Shown here in pieces: positions 52,401-64,000 of a stretch of 64,000 bases of DNA. The translations under genes and the position numbers were made by a program. The notes below the pieces were generated by a model that was not told the origin of the DNA, ran no database searches, and saw only the letters and a program-made list of their open reading frames with translations. Source of the stretch: Mansonella perstans. Lineage: Eukaryota > Nematoda > Chromadorea > Rhabditida > Onchocercidae. Location of the stretch: NCBI GenBank assembly GCA_037074765.1, contig JBAMDO010000121.1, positions 102,846 to 166,845 of the forward strand, given 5' to 3'. Positions within the stretch are counted from its first letter, which is position 1. Every line of letters begins with the position of its first letter.

Positions 52401-55400
52401 AAGTTAGCGACAAGAATTGATAATTTGCGCAATAATTGTTACGAAAGGGTCATCATCAATCTCTTGTTCTCAATTTTAAAAAAGATTCATTGATAGAGAG
52501 ATGATAAAATTTGGTCATTTTCAAGGGACTGAATTGAATTTAATCAGTACTTACTGTTTTGAGCATTACGTATAGCTTTTGCTCAATTTTCCTAAGTAAG
52601 GGTAATTTGATCGCAGAAATATTGCAATAATAATTGAATCTTTTAGCTTTTGAAATGAAAAGGTATTATGGGAGTATTATGGCGATTTTATGAAACTAGA
52701 AAATGTATCGAAAATTTATGAGTATTAGTATGCTGAAAAGACAGTGTACAAGTGAATAAAGAAAATGCTAAAATTATATGATAAAAATAAAATGAATCTT
52801 TTATCAGTCAATTAATCTTTTATCAGTTAAGTCAATTAATCTTTTATCAGTCATTATAATGCATTACATTTTATGTGATCTTTGCAAAATTTATTCGAAT
52901 TTTCACTCATTAATTATATAGGCATTATATCGAGCGACAGGTCAAGCATATAAACCAATACTTCCAAAGCAATCATCAGTAGTACCGTCTAAAGTGCAAG
53001 GATTTGCTGATAAAGCAAGTAAACATGGAATGGATGAGTTGATTCAAGCGGATCCAATCAATTTTGATCACGATCATCTTTTCAGTAAATTGCAATCTCA
53101 TACGTTGGATTTTCGACTTAATGAATCAACATGTTCATTAGTAAGTTATTATTCTTCTATTAAATAATTCAAAAACCATAATAACTGATAAATTTAGGAG
53201 CTAATAAGTAGCTAATAAGCTTGTTGTAGGAGCGATGTTTTTCCTTCCTAAAAATTTCGAGAAAATCGAATGATTTTTTAAAAAGCAAAAATTATGAACT
53301 GAAATAATTATAACTATTTTTAGGGTTGGTTCTCACCTGGACAAGTATTTGTGTTAGATGAATATTGCGCTCGTTATATGGTTCGTGGTTGTCATAGGCA
53401 TGTTTCACTTCTCAATGATTTACTGAATAAGGCTGATGATGGCTTCTTTATTGATCCAACGCTTATGCATTATTCATTCGCTTTTTGCGCATCACATGTT
53501 CATGGCAATAGGTATCCATTTTATTACTTCATATCATTCATGTATCTAGCATGAATTCAGGATTTCTCTCATAATTTTCTTCATTTATGAGATTACAAAT
53601 AGTCCGTATTGCGAATCCTCGAAGGACATACATATTTTGTTTGTCTAAAGAAAGCCAAATTTAGCACTTGATAAATGTTTCAAATTGATGATCAGATCTA
53701 AAACTACTAGTATTTGGAAGTATACTTTTGGTTTAGTGGAAACTTCTAGAAACATTCCCATCAAATAAATAACTTGCATAATTCAACGGACCTTTCGTTT
53801 GTTGAATTATACAATCGCAACCAATGTCGATCTGTAAAAGTTCCAAAATAAGAACTTTAAAATGTTTCATGTTCAAATATGATTTTTGTACGAAGAATGA
53901 AAATAGAGAATGGATATATGGTGCAAATCGCTGTACATTATTATATTGAATTCTGTTATGTTTTAGAATTATTTTTTAAAGTTGCTTTATGTAAGTTCTA
54001 CTTTTCGTTTAAATTTTCAAATATTTTAATTTTCAGGCCAGATGGAGTGGGAACGGTTACATTAGAAGAGAAAGAAAAATTTCAGGATGTTAAGGAAAGA
54101 TTAAGAACGCTACTTGAAAAGCAGATCACAAACTTTAGGTGCGATTTTTTTTCTTTTTTTTTTGAAAAAGTACATCTTTCAGTGCACAAGTTCATACATA
54201 GAATTAGCTTTACCTATACGAAGAAAATAAAAATTGGTTTGCTTTTGAATAGAAGCACCATTTGCAGGTATTGTTTTCCTTTTGGTCGACCCGAGGGTGC
54301 ATTGAAAGGAACGTTATCATTACTCGAAAGGGTTATTATAATTTTCTGTGATATTCTTTATTAACAGTTTTGATTTTTCGTTATTTGCCAGTATATATCA
54401 CTGTTTGATAGCAGCTATGATCTAATATGTCTTATAGGTCCTAATGAAAGACGTTGTTTCACCAGTACCTCCAGAAGAAGTTCGAAACGTCATCCGAAAA
54501 TGCCTTCAAGATGCAGCCTTAGTCAATTACACTCGAATTTGTAATGAAGCGAAGCTTGAGCGTGAGGTTTTACACCAAGGTCACTCCAGCAAATAGTTAT
54601 ACATCCTGCATGCAGAGCTGTTTTGAAAAGCATGCTTTAGTCGTTAATGCAGAAAATTTCAAAATGAAAAATATTTCAGGGATTCAGTGAATTATTTGAA
54701 AACATGGTTAACATAGCTTTGGTCAGGAAATTTTCTCTTTTCCTTATAATAAAAGGCTGCATTTGTGGGGTAACAGAACTTGTCTCTTGGATTTTCGAAA
54801 GCGTTCGTTCTTGTAACAAATCACTGAATTGCTTGTTAGGATTTAGAAATGATTCGGAAATGCTAGAAAATGTGCATGACTTACTGGTGGGCTATTTTTT
54901 TTTTTTGTTAAATGCAAGGAGTTGTAACATTTTATTATTTAGGATCGAAAAAATTTCGGGTTTATATAGAATTTGTAAGTTGATGCGAATTTCGGTACGT
55001 CTTCTTTGGTGCGATCGCAACTGTAATATAGTTTTTAGAGCGTATGGGTATGGATATTAGTCCTCAGCAGAGGATTGATGACATGATACGAGTGACGGAA
55101 TTTTGCATTGATTTGTTGAGAGAAAACGAAGAGCATCATGGTGATGTATGTTTATTTTATTTGATAATCTCTTACTTTTTTTTACATTACTTTAGCTTTT
55201 ACTTTTTAAAAACACGTAATTTGCATACAGGCATTCACTTGGTTCAGTGACCTTCTTGCTGACCATTCAGAAATATTTTGGTCACTTTATTCGGTGGATT
55301 TGGATGCAGCATTAAATGTACAGCCACCGGACTCGTGGGATTCATTTCCATTGTTCCAGCTGTTGAATGATTTTTTAAGTAATAACCGTAAGTTGCAATC

Positions 55401-58400
55401 ATTACTTTTTGGAAAACAAGATATTTCTTACAATATTATAAGACCATTAAATCACGTGTTGACCATTGATTCACTACTGAAGTTCATGAATAAAGTAGTT
55501 GATGTTATGCAGAGGGATCCACACAGCAGATTTCATTTTTCTACTTCTTTTTTTTAAAGTTTATCAGTTCAAATGATAAAAAAAATGCTACCTGCAGACA
55601 GTGCTTGATGAATACTGAATCACTTTGATCATCTTGGTTCATCAAAATTTTTACTTTTTGATGTAACTGTTTAGGTTAGCAGCAAAGACTTACATGACTG
55701 TTACAAAAAGCATATTTTTGTAAGTTTTCATAATTTTTTGGAGAAAACATATGTAAAAATCACTTTCCTAGCTCATATTTTATGCACTTTTTTACTTATA
55801 GCTCATCTTAAGAATGGTATTTTTCATACAAAATTGATCCAGCAATTCTCAAGTAAAGTAGTTCGCTATGCTGATTTAATGGAGCAGTCAATATCACAAT
55901 CTATTGAGAGGGGCTTCGCAAGAGAAAGATGGGAAGTACGCAAGTAAGCTTGTAATTTTTGCTTGAACATATATGTTTTAATCTATGTTCCCATAACTTC
56001 AATTTGATATATGTTAAATTTCTTGAAATGATTTTGTATCTATCAAATTCGGAAATTTTCTAGGGATGGTTGTGCTACATCTGAAGATACTTACTGGAAA
56101 CTGGATGCTTTGCAAAATTTCATAAATGATTTGAATTGGCCAGAGGAAGAGTTCTCGAAGTATCTACAAATTAGAATGAAAGCCTTAGAGAGCGAAATGA
56201 TTAACAAATGCGCAAATCGGTATATTTGAATTTGAATAAAAGTCAACAACATGGTTTAATATACTTCCTTGCTACATTAATCCGAATTTTTTCAGTACTT
56301 ACCAGTGTTTTGATTCGTACATGCAGCGAGCACGAAAATCAACGGATTATGTCTTGCCTTCAGAAGTGTGCGTTATGATCAACGTAATCTTCTCATCGAA
56401 ATCTCGAGCGGCAAAAATAGCAATAGATTCGGGAGAAGTGTGTTCATCTATTTTAATCAGTAGATAAATAGATTAAAATTGTCTGTTATGATCAATGTTG
56501 GCATGTTGTTGTTCAACCAGAAAAATTAGCAGTGCAGCTCACAATAAAACCATAAATCGTCAGTTTATAGATTCTATAAATCTAGGTTGATCAAATACCG
56601 CTTCATCTACTATTTCGCTGAGGAAAGCGGTGTATAGATTTTTCAGTTGGACTAAGGAAGTTATGTAAGTAGGTCAGATAACTTGGACAATGGAAGCGGC
56701 CTCTGTTATTGGTTACTTATATAGGAAATGCTGGAAGTTTTGTTTCCAGTAAATTTTTTACGTGGGGTTTATGTAGTTGCTTCTGTTTTCTCCGTTTTAC
56801 ACTGCAACCGATAATTTAAGCGATTTTTAGTATAAATATCAATCTAAACTGGACGAAACTCTGGACACCATGTTGAAAGATATGGAAACATGTATTGAAG
56901 ACAAGGTTCAATTTTGACTTATAACGTAAAGGAATCGCTAAGTTTCGTTAGTGCAGAGAATAATCATTAACAACCAAACCAGCCAGTAGATTAAGAAACA
57001 ATTTGATGAATATTATTTGGAGTCTACTTCTAGAAGTACATATAATAATGAAATTGATTAGATTGTAGAAGATCTGAAGTTAATGTGAGATTTTAATGTT
57101 CTTTTCTTTGAAATCTTGCATGATGACACGAGGAAGTTTTTCAAATAACTAAAGCGTACTATGCTTGCTTCAGCTGTTGTCAGTTTTGGAATATGTTTTG
57201 TCTCGATTAGCACGTTATGATGAGGGGAATCCAATCGGCGCGATCCTCTCAATTGCGGTGTGTTTTAGCAGTTAATTTTATTAAAACTTTTCTGGCAGAT
57301 ATTTCATGTATCTGCATTTTCCCTGAAATTTATTTTAGCCAAAGCCAACAAATATCTTCAACAAGGTGAAAAATATAGTTGGTGATCAAGGAATCGTTAG
57401 TAATTTGACAGGCAGCACTGCATCATCGCCACAAAACATGGTATTTTTGTGAAGCATTATTTTATAGATCTCTGCACAGATTATAATGTAGATGTAGAAG
57501 CTGCCGTTATTACATAAATCAGAATAGTTTGATCTTTTTCAGAAATCGACTGTAAGTCAACCTCAGAACTCAAATCATTATGGACATTCTTACGTAACTT
57601 TCATGCGAGTTTGCACGGAACAGTTGAGGCAGGTAGTAGTCGACGAACTGTGGGTGAACGCTCTGTTTGAAGTAATTTACTTAATTTCTTCATGTCAGGT
57701 TTGAATGGCAGTAGACAAGAAAATAAAGTGCAAAACTTAGAATAAAACGTTGATTTGAGCAAGTAGATATCTTCTGCCTGGAAAATTTCTGCAGATTATA
57801 ATTTAAAAAAAAAAAAGACCATTTTATTTATACTGCCTCCCGCTAGTGAAACTGAGAAGGAACTTTTTTCACTCCGGTTGTTGTTCGCTAGAATATGATT
57901 TTTTTTTAGCACTGGTACGAGGGCCAGATGAAAATGCTCAATGACTGGCTGACCGAAAGGCTCCAGCAATCCCTTTCTCAGTATCAGTTAACATGTCTTA
58001 CATTCATGGTCAAGGTAAATTTAACTGAATAGTGGATACTAGTTTCCGATTTTTTCCTCTTACAAAATTAATGGTTAGCCTTCAACAATACACTAATTTT
58101 GTAGCAGGTAGATCTTTTGTTTTTATTACTTTGTCGAGTGCTTGGTTTATATAAAATTCATAATTTCTAGAAAATATATTCCGATTCGGAGTTACAAGGT
58201 GTTGATGATGACCGGCTCAACAACAAAACATATCAGTCGATAATGAGAAGGCTACAAATTGAAGAGGCGAACTGTGCATTAAGTGACAATGCTTCCGGGC
58301 ATGCAAACATATCGATCAGCAATCATGCACTTTTTGATAACGCTACTCAAGCAGTTACGAATGTTAGTAGTTTGGTGGAGGGTGCTAGTGCCAAAATGTT

Positions 58401-58416
58401 TTCTCTTTTCAAGTAA
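43443..58416 (+). CDS. unc-31: UNC-31/CAPS, calcium-dependent activator protein for secretion
   Basis: Priming factor for dense-core vesicle exocytosis in neurons and endocrine cells. I model 34 coding exons, all in phase, for 1398 residues; first 43443-43514, last 58171-58416. The N-terminus [13 protein letters not shown] is acidic. Then come [20 protein letters not shown], a C2-like region from about residue 467 ([20 protein letters not shown]), a PH domain at about 588-695 ([13 protein letters not shown] to [17 protein letters not shown]), and the CAPS/MUN region ([66 protein letters not shown]). The C-terminus ends AKMFSLFK. Exons between these include 43679-43846, 43939-44108, 44547-44667, 44866-44979, 46307-46473, 48462-48561, 49865-50071, 52922-53140, 53324-53511 and 54438-54561. 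The ATG follows a ttacag acceptor at 43436, a likely spliced-leader site. Confidence 0.95.
47008..47434 (+). other. two microexons of unc-31 (possible cassette exons)
   Basis: Between exon 46307-46473 (ending in phase 2) and exon 48462-48561 lie two short exon candidates, 47008-47028 (21 bp) and 47399-47434 (36 bp). Each has an AG acceptor and a gt donor, begins by completing an AA codon or an AG codon, and ends in phase 2, so each can be skipped or included without breaking frame. With both included the protein reads [16 protein letters not shown] just before the C2 region. This basic, serine-rich linker is where alternative splicing would be tolerated. Use of either exon is inferred. Confidence 0.55.
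51622..51850. repeat. 32-bp tandem repeat, about seven copies
   Basis: A 32-bp unit, ACTAAATGGATTGGAAATGA plus CTGATGTATGA, repeats inside the 2.1-kb unc-31 intron 50825-52921. Inner copies are nearly identical and outer copies diverge. Confidence 0.95.
52298..52427. repeat. 29-bp tandem repeat, about four and a half copies
   Basis: The unit GAATTGATAATTTGGGAAG plus TTAGCGACAA starts at 52298, 52327, 52356, 52385 and 52414. It lies in the same unc-31 intron as the 32-bp array. Confidence 0.95.
52795..52855. repeat. short AATCTTTTATCAGT repeat, three copies
   Basis: AATCTTTTATCAGT occurs at 52795, 52814 and 52839 with spacers containing caatt. It lies about 70 bp before the acceptor of the following unc-31 exon. 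Confidence 0.9.
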
Positions 58417-61400
58417 ACTGGTGATGAAGATGCAAATGAATGTGAATAATTCGCTTCAGTTAGTGATAAGGCAGTCTGCTTCGTCAGAATTCCTCCAGCT
58501 TTTGTGCCATAAATACCACGGATACAGTTGGTTACACCATTGCTGAAGCAAGAGCATTCATTATTGGAGAATTTCTTGGTCAACGGATTAAGAATAGGAT
58601 GCATGGATTAAGAGAAGCAATCGAACTGAAACACAGATGGATTTTGGATGTTATCTACCCTCTTCGACCTAACTAAAAGACTTAGCATCATCGGCCCAAA
58701 GAATCTTCAGACACAGGTAACCAAACTTCCACAAATCCATCTCACTACATCAAACATATATCGTTGCGCAAAAGGCTCCACCAAGAGTATTATGTAGTGA
58801 GTGGTTCATGTATGAAACACTAGCGTACTGCAAAAAATGCCGAAATTGTTTCTTTGAAACCAGTAAACTTTTTTTAAAAAACTTCATCTCCCGCCATGAA
58901 CTATTAATGATCTTTAAACTACGCGTCGATCATTTTGGAGATATTCCGCGAAGTTATCGCAACCCGGCGGTGGTTGCATCTATAAAATATGTCAACTTTA
59001 ATCTTAAAATGCACTCACTACCTCTGCTCCCTCCCTCAATGATTTTATTTTACTCCATGTAAATCTATATGAAAACCGGCCCAATAGCTAAATAAATACA
59101 CGAAAGATATAACATGGAAATAAACAGTCGAAATCTACAGAATTATCAAAGGTATATGGATAAATGCTGTCAAATCAGTTTGACGATCAGAATGAGCAAG
59201 CAAAACAGTGTCCATCAAGTGCATCCTAATGGAATAAAGTAGTCAGTTAAAAAACATTTGTTCGAAACAACCTGCGAAAGTAAAAGATCTTAACAGGAAA
59301 GTTAAGAAGAAAATAATTACACATCTCAAACCATACCAAATTAGAAACGGGAAACAATGAACGCGAATCACAATTTAATGAGAGCAGAACACCAAACTAT
59401 AACCCGAATAGAAAACTGATGTTTAAGTCAATCCATACAAGAGATTAAAATTATGCATATCATACATACCGCGCCTTGCAGTGAAATCACTCAGTGAAAT
59501 ATCGCAGCAAAAAATGTCCAGAAGTTTCCCAGTTTGCGCTGAACAGGAATCTTAGCGCTAATTTTTGGACATTGGCTACGTAATATAAGCCTTGTAGTAT
59601 GTATCGCTGTAATCAGTAAAATGTAAATAGAAATAAGTGCAAAAAGCACTAACTGTGTATGGAGCAAATATAAACAAAAAGCGCAATAGTGCAGAGATGA
59701 GATATTCGAGAAATATATAGCTAGTAATAAAATAACTTGATAAAAGTTTTGTTCATCTAGTCAACAAAACAAGAAAATCATCTCAAAGATCAAAGCCTAT
59801 AAATACTAAATATCTGTACCATTTAAAAATATAAATTATTGTCTTTCCAGAGAGTATTTTTTTGATGATATGCTTTTATAGCAGTACTTCTTATAAAAAT
59901 AAAATTCCACTTGTTATCAGAGAAATTTGCAAATGAGAATAATCTAAAATGAGCGCGCTAACATATTTTTATATAGGAGAGTGAACATACATTTGCAATA
60001 ACCATAAAAGTTTATCATTTCGTCATGAAAGATTTCATTCCTGTCTTAATAAAGCATCGAAAATCAGGTTTTCTCAACAATGAACCCAATGTCAGTGGTC
60101 AACAAAAAAAAAGACATGACAAAATAAAAAAGCACTCAATAAGTAAGCAATGTAAAATATCATTTTTTCCAAATCGTACACAAAATTTGGACTCTGAAGC
60201 TGGAAAATTTTAAGTATTGCAAACGAAGAAATTTAAACTTATAAGCAGGAAATGTAATTTACATTTAAATATTATTCTACACATAGATCCATAATAGCTT
60301 TAAGCCTTGCAAAAATTCAAGAAGACATTACGAAGTTCACAGTATTACTTTCTTTTCCTCTCTTCCTTTCCAAAAAATAATTCAACTAAGCGTATATTTT
60401 TAAGAAATTACTTGTAACAATTTATTAACAAGATTGGTTGATCGGTCTAATATCACTAATTTATTGTAATCAGAGAGCTACCAGGAATCTAGCATACAAA
60501 ATTCAGAACAACACTAACAAAAGCTGTCAAGAAACTGACGAAAAACTCTCTATTAAAACTTTTACGATTTGCTAACTGGACACCATGGTATAACTGCCAT
60601 TATATAGTACTGTAACGAAATATAACTACAACTGGCAAACGCCTAAAAATATCGCCATTGCATACACAAAATGGACATTTTGGAACGTACGAAACTCAAA
60701 AATACGGAAAAAATTTCCCGTCATAAATATGAAATTACAGTAACTAAAACAGTCTCCAAAAAATGTTGCGTGTTTTTGGTGGTGCTAATATTGTAATTCA
60801 AACCGGAAAATGAATACGATACACATCAGTAGCAAAGTTTTTCATTTTCATCAATGAATAAGTTGTTGCGTTACTAATAATGATTGTCGCTTCAGTTTGA
60901 TTCATCTTTTCATAGTTTCTTTACTGGTTGAGAAAATGAATGATGCAGGGAAGACAGTAATATAAACAAAACTTTTATAGAATTCACAAAAGTTGTTCTG
61001 ATTTCGTGCATATTTTCCAACACTGGAATGCTTAAACTATGACTTCATTTACGTTTACCACAATAAAATCAACTTTAAATGTATCTTTCTGTTTATATCG
61101 TTACAATACATTGTCAATGAATGGGACAATAAATATGCTTTGTTACAATTCGATATTGACAATTCATTCTGTCTCAGAAAAATGAATTTTAGCAAATGAA
61201 AACTATCAAAATACTCAAAATACATATTCCATTGTTGCATTAAAAAAGCCGTAAATACTAATTAAAAAATTTAATTTCAATAGCAAATTTACCAGTAGAA
61301 ATGTAAAAAAGTGTTTGCGACCAAACTTTGTTCTCCCTCTTTTGACTTTATACGTTCTGCAGCCTCTTTTTGTCTTCACATATTTTCTTGAATTTTAGGT

Positions 61401-63382
61401 TCCGCAACTAACTCAACCCCAACAACATGATTAGGCCTTAAATAAATACAACTAAAATTAGAAAAGAAGCAAACGGCATTTACGTTTACATTAAATTCGT
61501 TATCATCTTTTAAACCAATTTAGAAATTAAATCATCTTAAATTTTCATGAAGGAATATAAAGGTATTCCGAAATCACCTAATACATTTCCTAATTGAGGA
61601 AAGTTTTTCAAAAAATTATTTCATGCAATTTTAATACTCGGATAAAGTGCTTATACATATATACATATAAGGATCTTCAAAAAAAAAAAAATTGCTTCAA
61701 AAATTTAGGAGTGGTTGATTTCTTTAGAGCACTGAATTTGACGCATATATCATTGCCAGACTTAGACACAATATGTTCGCCTGACAGTTAATTAAAATAT
61801 GAATTCAGCATCAGGAAAGATGAAAGTATTTGACAGAAACATTGTAATATTCGAGCAGAAAAACAAGCATGTATATAGATAGCACATACTATTGGCATTT
61901 CAAAATCACTTCTACACAGAATTACTGGACGAACTGAAACAGTGGATGGTAATGCATGATAAAATTTTGTAATATAATTAGATACTGTTTGTAAAACAAA
62001 GAAAATGGTGCAACACAACACAAACTTCTAAAAACTGCTCCACGAAAACATGTTAACATGAACAAATACTCTTAAACATTTAACACAGTTTTAAAAGATC
62101 TAACAAGATCATAATTATGATTGCTTCAAGTAAGAAAAATAGTAATAATCATCACTAGGTTCATCATGCAAGTAATCACCTCACTAAAATAATCGGGAAA
62201 TATTTTCATGTTAAAAGAAAGTTTCACAAGTAAAACTATGAACCATTACCTAGAAATCAGCTGGAAATAAGAAATTTGCTGAGTTTCAAAAAAAGTTACT
62301 AGAACAGCAACCCATGGAAAATCTAAAAGTTGTAACACATAAAATAAACTGTAAACAAAGAAGTACTGGCATGCGTTGTTACAACCATATTCGGCATTAC
62401 AATGCTATGAACAAAAGTTGGAATATCCTAGAAAGCATCACTACCGATACCACCGAAATATTATTAATACTACAATTACGAAAATATAAACTTATCGACT
62501 ACATCAAAAGAGTTACAACTGAAAAGTGAAATTTATAATTTCAAACAAACAACTAGAAGATATATATAACTTTGTTTGGAAACATTCTCAAACTATATGA
62601 TCTTGTGTTAGCGTTAACGTTTGTATCTCTATGTTTTGTTTCATATCTCCAAAAGGTAATTAATTATCAGCGCAACGAACGAAAAAGGGAAAAACACAGA
62701 AAAACACAAAAAAAAAAAAGAAAAACTGAAAAAAATAGCAAGTTATTTCACTATTTCTTTGCTAACTTGGTATTTGCTATAACTAAAATTGACGTTTTTG
62801 TCCAAAAAAGAAACGTTATCATGATTGATGACGTCCCACTCCTTAATCAATTGCTAGTTTACAAGATTTACACCACAAAATTTACATAATGCTCGTATCA
62901 GCATCAACAAAACTCTTTGAATTTTTATACATTACAGTTCTAATGTACGATATTTAAGTTAAGCTTTTTTTCTTTTGTTTAAAGCTTTCATATAACATAG
63001 AAATCCATTCGCCTGCAAATGTGCAACTTTCATCGGTCTTCAAATTTCGAAAAATAATCCAAAATGACATTTTTGCATTTTTTTTACACCTTTATGCTGA
63101 CTTTCCAGATTTCAGGTTAATATTGAAAAAAGTAAACTACAACAAAAAATAAAAATGAAAAGAACAAAGCAAAATTGTACTATATCGACCTCAACAAATG
63201 TTCCGCATTTACACACTCACTACTCATTACTGAATTCAAGAAAAAAAAAAAAATAATTCTCAGCATTATTCATGTCTCTGCAACACGGTTAGAATTTACA
63301 GGTTTCTTGAAAATGGAATCATCTTTACACATTATTAAATTTAAAAATTGCAGCTGCCATCATAGCACTAATCGACGGAATG
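58417..63382. other. unc-31 3' flank and gene-poor interval
   Basis: The first few hundred bases should be the unc-31 3' UTR; several AATAAA motifs occur, for example near 59090. No gene is supported beyond. A minus-strand exon-like fragment interrupted by TGA lies near 61297-61445 and is described under findings. Other open frames are short and A-rich. Confidence 0.5.
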
Positions 63383-64000
63383 TTTCTGTAAATGTAATCC
63401 TAATATATGAGGTAAAAAACCGTACGGAACCCACTAACCACTTAATTTGGAAAGTATTTTAGCTTCCTCTTTGAATGTAATCCTGATTTATGAGGAAAAA
63501 AACCGTACGGAACCAACAAACTGCTTAATTTGGAAGGTATTTTAGCTTCCTCTTTGAATGTAATCCTGATTTATGAGGAAAAAAACCGTACGGAACCAAC
63601 AAACTGCTTAATTTGGAAGGTATTTTAGCTTCCTCTTTGAAAGTAATCCTGATTTATGAGGAAAAAAACCGTACGAAACCAACAAATCGTTTAATTTGGA
63701 AAGTATTTTAGCTTCCTCTTTGAATGTAATCCTGATTTATGAGGAAAAAAAACCGTACGGAACCAACAAACTGCTTAATTTGGAAGGTATTTTAGCTTCC
63801 TCTTTGAATGTAATCCTGATTTATGAGGAAAAAAACCGTACGGAACCAACAAACCGTTTAATTTGGAAAGTATTTTAGCTTCCTCTTTGAATGTAATCCT
63901 GATTTATGGGGTAAAAAACCGTACGGAACCAACAAACCGTTTAATTTGGAAAGTATTTTAGCTTCCTCTTTGAATGTAATCCTGATTTATGAGGAAAAAA
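63383..64000. repeat. 83-bp tandem array, at least seven copies, cut by window end
   Basis: Units starting TTTGAATGTAATCCTGATTT recur at 63470, 63553, 63636, 63719, 63803, 63886 and 63969, preceded by a diverged copy from about 63383. The period is 83 bp (84 once, through an extra A). Each unit contains the palindrome CCGTACGG, changed in one copy. The array continues past the window edge. Confidence 0.97.

Noticed and set aside
54680..55060. Extra unc-31 exon or 118-codon frame in the intron after 54561
   Set aside because: The exon-like piece at 54680-54706 and the frame from 54704 do not match the phase of either flanking exon and show no CAPS similarity.
58283..58604. Plus- and minus-strand frames near the end of unc-31
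   Set aside because: They overlap the last unc-31 coding exon in other frames or on the other strand and extend only into the 3' UTR.

Overview
The window looks like nuclear DNA of a parasitic (probably filarial or other spirurid) nematode. The base composition is AT-rich, the genes are cut into many short exons with small introns, and acceptors sit close to start codons as expected for spliced-leader trans-splicing. The recognisable proteins are closest, from memory of the families, to Caenorhabditis elegans EGL-4, ELO-1, KLP-11 and UNC-31. No search was run, so the lineage is inference. I saw no bacterial operon, phage, CRISPR array, rRNA, tRNA or intact transposon.

Layout, left to right. 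(1) 367-9100, minus strand: N-terminal two-thirds of a cGMP-dependent protein kinase (egl-4 type), 11 exons; its kinase domain leaves the window on the left. (2) 12702-13351, minus: a new two-exon gene for an 87-residue single-pass membrane protein. (3) 13352-19543: mostly empty, with a 60-bp minisatellite, a 53-bp minisatellite and a possible 52-residue microprotein. (4) 19544-21114, plus: a complete five-exon fatty-acid elongase (elo-1 type). (5) 25269-30609, minus: a complete 18-exon heterotrimeric kinesin-II motor subunit (klp-11/KIF3B type) whose first intron appears to be GC-AG. Long unexplained open frames follow its stop codon. (6) 30610-36781: gene-poor, with a few exon-like islands. 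(7) 36782-37859, plus: a four-exon gene for a secreted eight-cysteine protein of unknown family. (8) 37860-43436: gene-poor. (9) 43443-58416, plus: a complete UNC-31/CAPS gene, modelled here as 34 coding exons and 1398 residues, with every junction in phase. (10) 58417-64000: gene-poor, ending in an 83-bp tandem array cut by the window edge.

Exon models were built by hand. Each junction was tested for GT/GC...AG ends, for reading phase and for continuity of the family alignment. All four recognised genes have C. elegans counterparts on chromosome IV (established knowledge), so the window probably lies in a conserved linkage group. Three of the four act in sensory neurons or regulated secretion: PKG signalling, ciliary transport and dense-core vesicle release. 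This is a chromosome neighbourhood and not an operon, because genes lie on both strands with kilobase gaps.

The novel material is modest: two new small genes with consistent splicing (membrane protein at 13 kb, secreted protein at 37 kb), several short open frames, phase-compatible microexons in unc-31, and a set of minisatellites. I did not find convincing evidence of a wholly new biological system.
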